Assembly (NCBI GenBank): GCA_016873735.1
Contig: VGWD01000001.1
Span: 186,001-250,000, forward strand
Origin: Ignavibacteria bacterium
GTDB taxonomy: Bacteria; Bacteroidota; Ignavibacteria; Kapaibacteriales; UBA961
Direction: 5' to 3'
Length of the DNA stretch: 64,000 nt
Within the stretch, counting starts at the first letter, position 1. Each line of letters starts with the position of its first letter. Both the position numbers and the translations under genes were made by a program. Below the pieces are notes generated by a model. It ran no database searches, was not told the DNA's origin, and saw only the letters and a list, made by a program, of their open reading frames with translations. Shown here in pieces: positions 50,706 through 59,457 of this stretch.

Positions 50706-52594
50706 TGTACTACCTCCACAGGAAGTTGATGAATCATTGTTCCATTCACTCTGATGACAGCTCTATAATAGCCCCTTTCTATTCCTTTGATTTTCAGTGG
50801 TATCTCTTGCTTGCCTGCCTTATGATTCTGTTTGTACACTTCCCCAATCAGGAGACCATTTGCATCATATAGTTCTATGACTACTTCGCCCTTGGCATGT
50901 TGAGGAATACTCAATGCAAATTGACTTGCATTCTTGATTTGAAGAATGCGAATCGGTTTCTGAATTGAAGAATATGTAGGATCAAGATCTCTCATGCGCA
51001 TACCTGCCAAAAGCTTTTTGCAAGGCGTTTTATAGGTGATGTCTTTTGTTTTCACAGATCCATTATCCATGAAATAGATCGTTGCAGTTCTCACGGTATC
51101 GGCTTTTGATGTATCACATGGGGCTATGTCTTTAAAGAAGACAGTACAACATTCTTCGCTTTTCACTTCCGTGCTTAATTGATCGTAAACCGCTGTGAGC
51201 TCGGCAGCATTTTGAACAGTAAAGAATTTCCCATTGGAACGTTTTGTGATTTCTTTCATATTTTCCAATGCTTCCGTGATTCCCGGCTCTTGTGGGTCAA
51301 ATCCCAAAGCAACAATGTAAATTGGAAGTGTCCCACTAGTTGAGATTGCATTATATACCGCCTGAACATCCGGTTCTATATTATTGACTCCATCGGTAAG
51401 TGCAATAATTGCTTTCTTTGTTGCAGTCTGTTTTTTTGTCTCATCAATTGCTTTAATCAATGCAGCATAAAATGCGGTTCTTCCATCGATCCTGCTATAG
51501 ATGCTATTGATTGTATTGACAGCAGTTGGATTTTGATTTTTCTTTGACCATGGCTTATCTATCGAAACACTATTTGCAAAGGAAATGATGCTGAGATTAT
51601 CCTCTTCGCTCAGTTTATTGACAAATGATATCCCGGCTTGTTTTGCTGCATCGGCTCTAATTTCTCCGGTATTTCGATTGATGTCAAAGAGCATGCTGCC
51701 GGATCTGTCAAACACCATTGACAATGCCAATGAACCCTTGATTTCACTTGAGCAAGAAATACTGTCCACGCAATAGAAAGTCCCCTTGTCATAGAGACCG
51801 ATTCTCTGAAACTCTCCTTCAGTGAGAAGATTTATCGGCTTGGAATTGGGATCAAATGCATTTTTCAACAATGCTATATTGATTTTCACGCCATTCATTT
51901 TTCCATTAGCGTCTGTAGTTGCTTCATGATTGCCACATTCATCCACATAGATTGAGTCAGGGCCGGTTTCTTCGATTCTCACGGTGAGATGACCCGCATT
52001 ATCAAGATATGCAGGCAATGTTCTTCCCGAGACCACACTGATGACTGAATCGAGGATTTGGAATGTGAGGGGTCTTCCCAAGCCAACTGTTACATAACTG
52101 TACACATTGTTTGCATTATATGCTTGCCTTGGCAACATCGGCGAACCATCGATTCTGAAGCCCATATGATTTCTGAAATCAAACTTGTACAGGGGAAACA
52201 GAATGCTGATGATTGGATTATTCGGAGGAAATATCTCCTGAGATCCAACCCAATGCGGCAATGGAAGAGAAATCACCGTATCAAGCGGATAAATGATATA
52301 CTGCTCTTCCGGCCATCGCATGGCTTCGATTTCGCTTTGCGGTGCATCATAAATATAATTTGCATCGACACCGACCGAATCAATGTTCGGCAACCACCTC
52401 CACATGGAATAAGTACCGGACACGGTGACTTTATACCGCACGCCGGGCCTTAACACGGAAGATTGAACGGGTTTCCCCGTAAATGACGGAACGCTAATGG
52501 TCTCGGGAAATTGAGCCGAGAGCATGGCGCTGTTGAAGAGGATTCCAAGACAACATAGGACTCGAATCCACAACCTGAGTTGGGTAGTTTTCAT
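50702..52594 (-). CDS. Secreted VWA-domain protein, type B (copy B2), T9SS-like C-terminus
   Basis: YKVTVSGTYSMWRW; MIDAS SMVFDRSGSM; FYCVDSISC; CCTVFFKDIAPC...ITYKTPC; C-terminal EVVIELYDANGLLIGEVYKQ. Confidence 0.82.
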   Translation of the reverse strand: MKTTQLRLWIRVLCCLGILFNSAMLSAQFPETISVPSFTGKPVQSSVLRPGVRYKVTVSGTYSMWRWLPNIDSVGVDANYIYDAPQSEIEAMRWPEEQYIIYPLDTVISLPLPHWVGSQEIFPPNNPIISILFPLYKFDFRNHMGFRIDGSPMLPRQAYNANNVYSYVTVGLGRPLTFQILDSVISVVSGRTLPAYLDNAGHLTVRIEETGPDSIYVDECGNHEATTDANGKMNGVKINIALLKNAFDPNSKPINLLTEGEFQRIGLYDKGTFYCVDSISCSSEIKGSLALSMVFDRSGSMLFDINRNTGEIRADAAKQAGISFVNKLSEEDNLSIISFANSVSIDKPWSKKNQNPTAVNTINSIYSRIDGRTAFYAALIKAIDETKKQTATKKAIIALTDGVNNIEPDVQAVYNAISTSGTLPIYIVALGFDPQEPGITEALENMKEITKRSNGKFFTVQNAAELTAVYDQLSTEVKSEECCTVFFKDIAPCDTSKADTVRTATIYFMDNGSVKTKDITYKTPCKKLLAGMRMRDLDPTYSSIQKPIRILQIKNASQFALSIPQHAKGEVVIELYDANGLLIGEVYKQNHKAGKQEIPLKIKGIERGYYRAVIRVNGTMIHQLPVEVVQ

Positions 52595-52914
52595 GACATC
52601 CCTAAAAATGTAAAAAGAATAACCCGCAATGATGGGGCCCCGGATAATCGGATTTTATCACATGAATAGATGCAAACCCTCATACTCTTGAGGACATCAT
52701 ATTCATCGATACTGAAACAAGTTTGAGATTTGTAGAATATTGCCTAAAGTGTCGCACCCGCGATATCCCTTTCAGGCTTATTTCATGCATTGGAAATTTC
52801 CCTTTTCCAAATACCCATGAATTACTTGCTACAAAACACATAACAAATTACATATTTCACACTTATATGCAAGAAAGAAATTGAATGCCGAATATTCCAA
52901 CTTAATATATAGGC

Positions 52915-53868
52915 TTATGCTTTGCAGGGCTTGATTTTTATCGATTTCTCAATAACTATAGGCATTAGATCTGCATCATGATCTGATTCCTTGATTAGGA
53001 CATATCCTTTTTTCTTGGGATCTTTTCTAATCAATATTCTTCCAGGTTGAAGATGATCATACCAAACCATGAAGGGTTTGATGGGAATTATCCAAGATGA
53101 ATGATGCAAAGACCATACCCTATAAGCATGCCAAGTTGATGTAAACCAGTCAGGATACAACCCTATTTCATCCCCGCCATCCCCATTCAGATCTCCTAAA
53201 TTTTCAATTTTTCCTCCAAGGCATTGTTCAATTTTCAAAGTAGGGATTTTGGGATTTGAACATCTTGCATAACTATCGCATGGTCCTTTACATTCTAATT
53301 CTTTTTCCAACAATTCCGGTGCAACCACCCACATATATTCCTTGATTCCATCGCCATTGACATCGACTTCAATTGCATGACGAGGAATCTGTGCTTTTTG
53401 GGTCTTTTGTTTACTTTTCTTGATATCATCAGTTACTATGTCACTTTCCAATATTATTTTCCAATTCCCCGAGATTTTGCGGAAATGTAAATAGGAAGGA
53501 TAATCCTTGACAGTTTCATTGATATACACACGTTTTTTAAAATTGCAGACATAATCTCCATTTGCAAGCTGATCGATTTGAATGGTGGATATGATAAGTT
53601 GTCTGAAATGGGGGTGCTTTTTGAAGAGCCGTTCTTTATCTGCTATGCATTTCTTTTTGGTGTATTGAGATCCATAATATTTAACTGTTTGAGCATAGAG
53701 TGAATTCAATAATTGTATATTTCTTCCATTATGGGCTTCGCTCCAATCCTGCACATGCATGATTAAGACAGGATTATCACTTATACTCCCCTGCAATGAA
53801 TCAAATGGCATGGTCATGAGAATCACAATCAACATTGATTGGACTTTATCCTTGAATTCAATCAGCAT
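52915..53868 (-). CDS. Exported hypothetical protein with NTF2-like region and FG-GAP-like segment
   Basis: VQDWSEAHNGRNIQLLNSLYAQTVKYYG...YLHFRKISGNWKIILESDIVTDD (NTF2-like); NLGDLNGDGGDEIGLYPDW. Confidence 0.5.
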   Translation of the reverse strand: MLIEFKDKVQSMLIVILMTMPFDSLQGSISDNPVLIMHVQDWSEAHNGRNIQLLNSLYAQTVKYYGSQYTKKKCIADKERLFKKHPHFRQLIISTIQIDQLANGDYVCNFKKRVYINETVKDYPSYLHFRKISGNWKIILESDIVTDDIKKSKQKTQKAQIPRHAIEVDVNGDGIKEYMWVVAPELLEKELECKGPCDSYARCSNPKIPTLKIEQCLGGKIENLGDLNGDGGDEIGLYPDWFTSTWHAYRVWSLHHSSWIIPIKPFMVWYDHLQPGRILIRKDPKKKGYVLIKESDHDADLMPIVIEKSIKIKPCKA

Positions 53869-53888
53869 GAATCAAACCCCAATAATAA

Positions 53889-55196
53889 TTATGATGAATA
53901 TTCCTCGGATTGTTCTATGCTCTCACTTTCCCAGAGTAGTCTCGCACTACCGATCAAGGCAATCAAATAGCCGGTGGTGATTAGTCCGGAACGCGATTCA
54001 AATACACCCTCCGCATAATTGGTGATGCTATAGCAAATGAGAGCTGTTGCCGAACCAAGTGCCAATATTTGAATAAGGGGGTCATGTCTGTTTTTCCGAG
54101 CCACTATAACCCCGGTGATAATGTGATACAAGATGATCAACCAGAAGGTTACGGCAAGTGGTATACCGGCCTTGAACATCAGTCCCGAATATCCATTATG
54201 AGAATATACAGCCCGCAAATGAGCCATAAGAATGAGGTCATAACGCAAATGTTCTTTTTGGAATCCATTACCACCCAATGGATAATTCATCACACCTTTC
54301 ATCACTTCCTGTGTTTCCAGAACCCTTCCAAGATATGATCTATCCGTTGAGAGATTGACGCTGCTCGAAAGCCGGGTCTCAACAACCGTAAAAGCCAATT
54401 CCGAAGCATTTGGGAAAAATGTGACAAGCACGAAAATTGCCATTGCGATGAAACCAACAAATGTGCCGATCAATAATCGTCTTTTGGAGGCATCCAGCAG
54501 AAATACAAGAATGAAGAGACTGAGAAGAAAAGCCACCCATGATGTACGGGCAAGCGAAGCCACAAGAACAAGAATATACAATGTGGCAAATGCAATGGAA
54601 AAGATGCGAGCAGTCGTGCTTTTGACACAGATGAACATAAGCAATGCTATGATGCCGGCGGCACCAAACATGGATGCATCATTTCGAACTCCTTTATATA
54701 GGACTTCATATCCATATTGAAATTTTGAGGTGACTTGCTTGTATTCATATAGATTGTAAACACCAAATGCGGCAAATACAATCGAAAGAAGAACAATCAA
54801 ATACAAAATCTGTGTGCGTGTTCTGAAATGCTCGCGAATTGGAAAATAAAAAAGTATCAAAACAGGTAATTGCCAACTTCGAATCCACTGCATTGGCTCA
54901 ACATCATTTCCATAAGAAACAATTACGCTGAAAAATGATGCCACAAAGAAGAGTCCTGCCAATACATCGCCACCATTCCGAAATATCTTTCTTCTTTTCA
55001 CCAAAAGATGCCATAAAAACCACAATATCAAAGAGCCATGATAAAAGGCGGCAATCAACACTTCAATCATTCCGATCCCGGCATCGGTTGACTTACTGAA
55101 AAAAGGCATGATGATGATGGCAAAAGACAACCAGATTCGAGCTAGAATCGAATCGCTGTAATCGCGAGGATCATATGGAAGATTGAATAATGACAA
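53889..55196 (-). CDS. O-antigen ligase/polymerase-like (Wzy_C) membrane protein
   Basis: About ten TM segments; VLVASLARTSWVAFLLSLFILVFL; periplasmic loop; HLRAVYSHNGYSGLMFKAGIPLAVTFWLIIL. Confidence 0.75.
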   Translation of the reverse strand: MSLFNLPYDPRDYSDSILARIWLSFAIIIMPFFSKSTDAGIGMIEVLIAAFYHGSLILWFLWHLLVKRRKIFRNGGDVLAGLFFVASFFSVIVSYGNDVEPMQWIRSWQLPVLILFYFPIREHFRTRTQILYLIVLLSIVFAAFGVYNLYEYKQVTSKFQYGYEVLYKGVRNDASMFGAAGIIALLMFICVKSTTARIFSIAFATLYILVLVASLARTSWVAFLLSLFILVFLLDASKRRLLIGTFVGFIAMAIFVLVTFFPNASELAFTVVETRLSSSVNLSTDRSYLGRVLETQEVMKGVMNYPLGGNGFQKEHLRYDLILMAHLRAVYSHNGYSGLMFKAGIPLAVTFWLIILYHIITGVIVARKNRHDPLIQILALGSATALICYSITNYAEGVFESRSGLITTGYLIALIGSARLLWESESIEQSEEYSS

Positions 55197-55330
55197 AAAG
55201 AACCTGTTGTTGCTTAATTTGAATTTTGAATGTTCGGCAAAATACTTGTTTTAAGGGATAAGTCTGCATAGTCGCTTTTTGGGAGGGTTTTGAGTGGTGT
55301 TGTAAAGGTATGTATTGGGGAAATTGTGCA

Positions 55331-55404
55331 CACCGAGCACGTCTCGGCTGCGCTCATCTCGGCTGCGCTCGATGAGCAGTTTGTACACCGAGCGGAGCCG
55401 AGGT
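55331..55404. repeat. REP-like element: 15-bp tandem direct repeat plus inverted copy
   Basis: tctcggctgcgctca (55342-55356) and tctcggctgcgctcg (55357-55371) followed by inverted cgagcggagccg within acaccgagcggagccgaggtg. Confidence 0.75.
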
Positions 55405-55427
55405 GGACATTATGCAAAGCCGAGGTG

Positions 55428-57272
55428 TCAGTACTTTGGGTTCTCAGCCAATGCCTTCATAAATGCAATGATATCAGAAATCTCCTGTTTCGTCAGATTC
55501 AATTTGTCAGATGGCAATGTTTGATTTGGAACATCAATTCCAAGTCCTATGCCACCACCACGATTGTAAAAATCCATGACTTCTTCTAGCGTTTTATATG
55601 CTCCATTATGCATATATGGTGCTGTTAAGCGTACATTACGCAAACCGGGAGTTTTGAAAGCATGCGCATAGATTGGGGATTTGTATTTGTATATACCACC
55701 TTTTCCAAGATCAGGATCAATCTTTTTTGAAGTTGGATGAGTGGGTACACCAAGAACTTCTGATTCCATGTCGGTGAAATGAGGCGGAACCAAACCCGAG
55801 AAAGTTGGTGGAAAATGACATGTGCCACATGCGGCTTTTCCCATAAAAAGATTAAACCCATTCTTCACTTTTTGAAGATTTTTTCCGGCTAAAAGAGTTG
55901 ACTTCTCTCCACGAAGCACTGAATCGACAGGAGTCTCGAATGAAATCAAGCTGCGAACATATGCCGATAAAGCTGAGGAAATGGTTGTGGCATTGATTCG
56001 ACCCGATTCAGAAGGGTATGCACTCTTAAACGCATCCACAATCTTGACATCCTGTGACAGTCTTTGAGCAATTTCAAAATAATCAGTATTAAATTCAATT
56101 GAACTTGATACAACATGCTCAATTTGCTCTTCAAGATATGTTGTACGGGAATCATGAAAATAACGAGGTGACAATGCCACATTGAGAAGACCTGGTGTAT
56201 TTCTGTCTGTAAATGAATGTGGAACTGAACCGGGACTTTTCGCATGTCCATCCATGAATGCATGCTGGGGATCATGACAAGTGGCACATGACATCGAACC
56301 TGATTTGGATAAAGCATTACTTCGAAATAACATTGCACCCAATACTATCTTTTCTTCTGATGGTCTTTCATGTTTATTTCGAGCATATCCATAAGGATCA
56401 TATGTAGAAGTGTGATATAATGTCGGAACTTCATATTGAATGATTCTATTTTTTCTTGAAACTTCAGTATTTATCTCAATTCCGGATTGAATGTGCAAAG
56501 AACCAATCAATGCATAAACCGGATTTACATAGTCTTTGGTGAATCCCCATCTGTCAAATGCATCAAAACTCCTTGAGGCAGATAACATATTTTTCCCTTT
56601 TCGAAGAAGTAACTTTAGAGAATCTGATTGTATTTTTGATGTTCTTTGAAATAAAGGCGCATAATAACTCAGGGCTTTGCCGGCACTCTCCCAAGATATT
56701 GCCGACTCCTTCAATGCATCACTAAAACCCGGAGTATCAAATCCGGATATTCCTAGTGTTCCGATTCGCATGATATTATTTCTAACAGCTTCAAGTATGA
56801 TGCGATCGCTCAATGCTACTGACTGGATCATACTCTTTGCATCAACAATATGTTGTTTGAGCTTTTGGATATTGTATGTCAACGCAGGATAATCAATAAC
56901 ATCCTCATTCAAGATTTCTTCCATCACCTGCAGTCCCTCAGGTTCTATTTCCATGATGGATGGTATGGATTCATCCAATCGTGGCAATGGTGGACCATTG
57001 ATCAACTGTACAGCTTCAGGATCTATATGCGCCAGAAACCACTCAAATTGCTTATATGATGCTCTGACCTGTGCGAATTGATATTTCAGCAAAGTTGTGT
57101 TTACTTGTTGTTTGACACCTTTCTCGAATGAGGACAATGTAGTTTGCATTGAATCAATCGAAGACATGATTTCAATTCTTACTTTCTCAGGTAGAGTGAG
57201 TTCTTCCTGCTTCATCGATATGACAATAGTTGTGCAAAGCAAAGCAACCAATAGAGAGAGTGTTTTTTTCAT
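55428..57272 (-). CDS. Cytochrome c peroxidase/MauG-family di-heme protein
   Basis: Two CxxCH motifs (SCATCHDPQHAFMDG; ACGTCHFPPTFSG), C-terminal MHNGAYKTLEEVMDFYNRGGG. The track start 57326 overlaps a terminator; likely start 57272 (MKKTLSLLVALLC). Confidence 0.9.
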   Translation of the reverse strand: MKKTLSLLVALLCTTIVISMKQEELTLPEKVRIEIMSSIDSMQTTLSSFEKGVKQQVNTTLLKYQFAQVRASYKQFEWFLAHIDPEAVQLINGPPLPRLDESIPSIMEIEPEGLQVMEEILNEDVIDYPALTYNIQKLKQHIVDAKSMIQSVALSDRIILEAVRNNIMRIGTLGISGFDTPGFSDALKESAISWESAGKALSYYAPLFQRTSKIQSDSLKLLLRKGKNMLSASRSFDAFDRWGFTKDYVNPVYALIGSLHIQSGIEINTEVSRKNRIIQYEVPTLYHTSTYDPYGYARNKHERPSEEKIVLGAMLFRSNALSKSGSMSCATCHDPQHAFMDGHAKSPGSVPHSFTDRNTPGLLNVALSPRYFHDSRTTYLEEQIEHVVSSSIEFNTDYFEIAQRLSQDVKIVDAFKSAYPSESGRINATTISSALSAYVRSLISFETPVDSVLRGEKSTLLAGKNLQKVKNGFNLFMGKAACGTCHFPPTFSGLVPPHFTDMESEVLGVPTHPTSKKIDPDLGKGGIYKYKSPIYAHAFKTPGLRNVRLTAPYMHNGAYKTLEEVMDFYNRGGGIGLGIDVPNQTLPSDKLNLTKQEISDIIAFMKALAENPKY

Positions 57273-57292
57273 AGACTTAGATGTATGTACAA

Positions 57293-57324
57293 AAAGGTCT
57301 GATCTCTTTGAGACCAGACCTTTC
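57293..57324 (-). terminator. Terminator hairpin downstream of the PhoX-like gene
   Basis: aaaggtctgatctc...agaccagaccttt inverted repeat. Confidence 0.7.
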
Positions 57325-57340
57325 ATGAAGAAGATATTAT

Positions 57341-59191
57341 TTACTGAATGATGATCTTTTGAACATCACCACGAATATTTTGAACAAAGTATGTTCCCGG
57401 AACGAGTTCTGAAATGTCAACTCTATCAGTATTCCAAGCCACTTTTACTCTTTGTCCACCAATCGTATAGATTGAAACATCAGATTGCTCATTGAAGTAT
57501 AATGTTCTTGTTGCAGGGTTCGGATAGACTTGAAATCCTTGATATTCTTCAAATGAAGGATCTTCGAATACCGAAGTCACATATTTATCAAGTCCGGTTA
57601 GAAGCATTGTACATGAGTTTCCGAAATCACCTGTACTACCGGAAGATGGATGCTGTGAATTGATGAACATAGCTTTACCATCAGGGGTAGGTATTGCACC
57701 TGTGACCTCTGCTCCATTGGGAGTGATGAGCAATCTGCGCAAATCATCAAGAGTTGGATTTGATTTACTCATGTCTAGTACATACATCTCGCAAATATTA
57801 TTACCTGAACCATCAATATCAGGATTACCTACTCTTCCTTTGCTTCTACCATTTAAATCTTCTTGAATAACCAGATAATTCTTGCCATTCAGATTCCAAG
57901 AAACAATTCCATCAGGGTTGGAAAGATGTACTTTATTTGTAGCATAATTTGCTGCCTTTCCACCTTCGAGAAATACACTCATTTTATTGGTCGCAGGATC
58001 AAATTCCAATACCCGACCATAATAATCAATGATCACTGTATCTTTTGTTTTCATTATTGAATCAGAGAATGGACCGGTATACACATCTCTATCCCATAAG
58101 TGTTTTGCAAGTTTACCGCCAGTTTTTAACCCATCTTTGAAACTTGTACCTGAATTGTCGCGACCTGTTTCTGTAATGTACACTTTGCCATTTACATCAG
58201 TGATCCATTCATGTCTTGTGAACATTGTCGCACCCTTTTTAAGTGCCACAGCACGAATGCTAAGCATGGAATCAAGGGAATTTTCAAGCGGCAACCATGT
58301 ACCGCTATTTCCATCTACAGATTGCTTATATGCAAACAATTGACCCTCATTAAAATTTCCGGGCTGATTCGCAACAAACTTGAAGAATACAGCAGGCTGT
58401 GCATCATCTGTTAGATAGACTGTTTTGTCATCAGGCATCACTACTCCACCTTCATGCTCAAAGCGACCCCAATTGTACATTTTACGAGTGGCTTTTGCCT
58501 GTGCTGGATCAATTTCGACAAGCCAATTGAAATTTTGGAATTTCTTGATTGACCTTCCGGCAAAACTTGCCCCAGTGGGGATTGTCCAATCATTTGTGTC
58601 TCTAATACCGAGACCCGGCGCTGTTGCTTGACCAACGCCCTTTCCATAGGCTGCAAAAACAGTATCCTTTCCTTCCACAGGAACTAGGCCGACATTGATA
58701 TCTTTATTGGATGTTTGAACCCACTCTTCAGCTGTCCAAATTCTTCCATTCCGAGCACTGATTCCACCGCAATTTGCAAGTGTGTTTCCAACGGCAGTGA
58801 AATCAACATTACGATAACCACCATTAACGATATAGTCACCGGTTGAAGTTTTCTTGACTTTGAATACTGTCATCCCGCCTCCATCACCAAGAATATCGTC
58901 TTTGACACGCATTTCATGGTTGATGGTAATATATGCAGAATCATTAGGAGCTTGTAGGTTGATCGGAGTATAGCCTATAAAGTCATGCCATTGCTTGGCA
59001 AGTTGCTTTTGACCATTGATACCAATGACTGTATCCTTACCACCAACGAATACCAATTTTGACTGAAGTGGTGATGGTGGAACAATAATGGTTTTTGCAT
59101 TGAAATTGGTATCCAATGCAGGAAAGATCTGCTGAGACATTGCCGTGCCACCGGCAAGCATCAAGAGAAGGAAACCGTAAATAAAGTTCAT
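57341..59191 (-). CDS. PhoX-like (DUF839) secreted protein with T9SS C-terminal domain
   Basis: YITINHEMRVKD, GRIWTAEEWVQT, VYLTDDAQPAVFFKFVA, NPDGIVSWNLNGKNYLVIQEDLNG; C-terminal VYPNPATRTLYFNEQSDVSIYTIGGQRV. Confidence 0.85.
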   Translation of the reverse strand: MNFIYGFLLLMLAGGTAMSQQIFPALDTNFNAKTIIVPPSPLQSKLVFVGGKDTVIGINGQKQLAKQWHDFIGYTPINLQAPNDSAYITINHEMRVKDDILGDGGGMTVFKVKKTSTGDYIVNGGYRNVDFTAVGNTLANCGGISARNGRIWTAEEWVQTSNKDINVGLVPVEGKDTVFAAYGKGVGQATAPGLGIRDTNDWTIPTGASFAGRSIKKFQNFNWLVEIDPAQAKATRKMYNWGRFEHEGGVVMPDDKTVYLTDDAQPAVFFKFVANQPGNFNEGQLFAYKQSVDGNSGTWLPLENSLDSMLSIRAVALKKGATMFTRHEWITDVNGKVYITETGRDNSGTSFKDGLKTGGKLAKHLWDRDVYTGPFSDSIMKTKDTVIIDYYGRVLEFDPATNKMSVFLEGGKAANYATNKVHLSNPDGIVSWNLNGKNYLVIQEDLNGRSKGRVGNPDIDGSGNNICEMYVLDMSKSNPTLDDLRRLLITPNGAEVTGAIPTPDGKAMFINSQHPSSGSTGDFGNSCTMLLTGLDKYVTSVFEDPSFEEYQGFQVYPNPATRTLYFNEQSDVSIYTIGGQRVKVAWNTDRVDISELVPGTYFVQNIRGDVQKIIIQ

Positions 59192-59457
59192 GTTTCATCC
59201 ATGCAAAAAGTTAATAATGAATTTTGCATGCAACTTATCGTCTTGATGTTTCGTGAATGTTTCCCTAATGTGAAGTTTCTATAAATTCACTAAATGAGAG
59301 GTTGACCCTTACATAATATGAGATGTCAATTACACAATAACTGTGAATTTATGATTAATCGTTCGGAGTTTACAAAAAGAACATTGAAAACGAGTTGAAC
59401 ATTATCAGATATCACAATCTCATATAGTCAGTGGCACCATCTTGATAAGATAGAGAT

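Noticed and set aside
44568-52594. VWA array considered as an anti-phage or ternary conflict system
   Set aside because: All four proteins carry signal peptides and T9SS-like tails and lack effector or ATPase partners, so a surface role is better supported.
55214-55589. Short ORFs on both strands across the 55.3 kb palindrome (67, 99 and 69 aa)
   Set aside because: They are generated by the GC-rich inverted repeat and lack protein-like features; treated as a repeat instead.
59192-59457. Spacer upstream of the PhoX-like gene as a possible ncRNA/riboswitch
   Set aside because: No convincing conserved secondary structure or known motif visible by eye; would need a covariance-model search.
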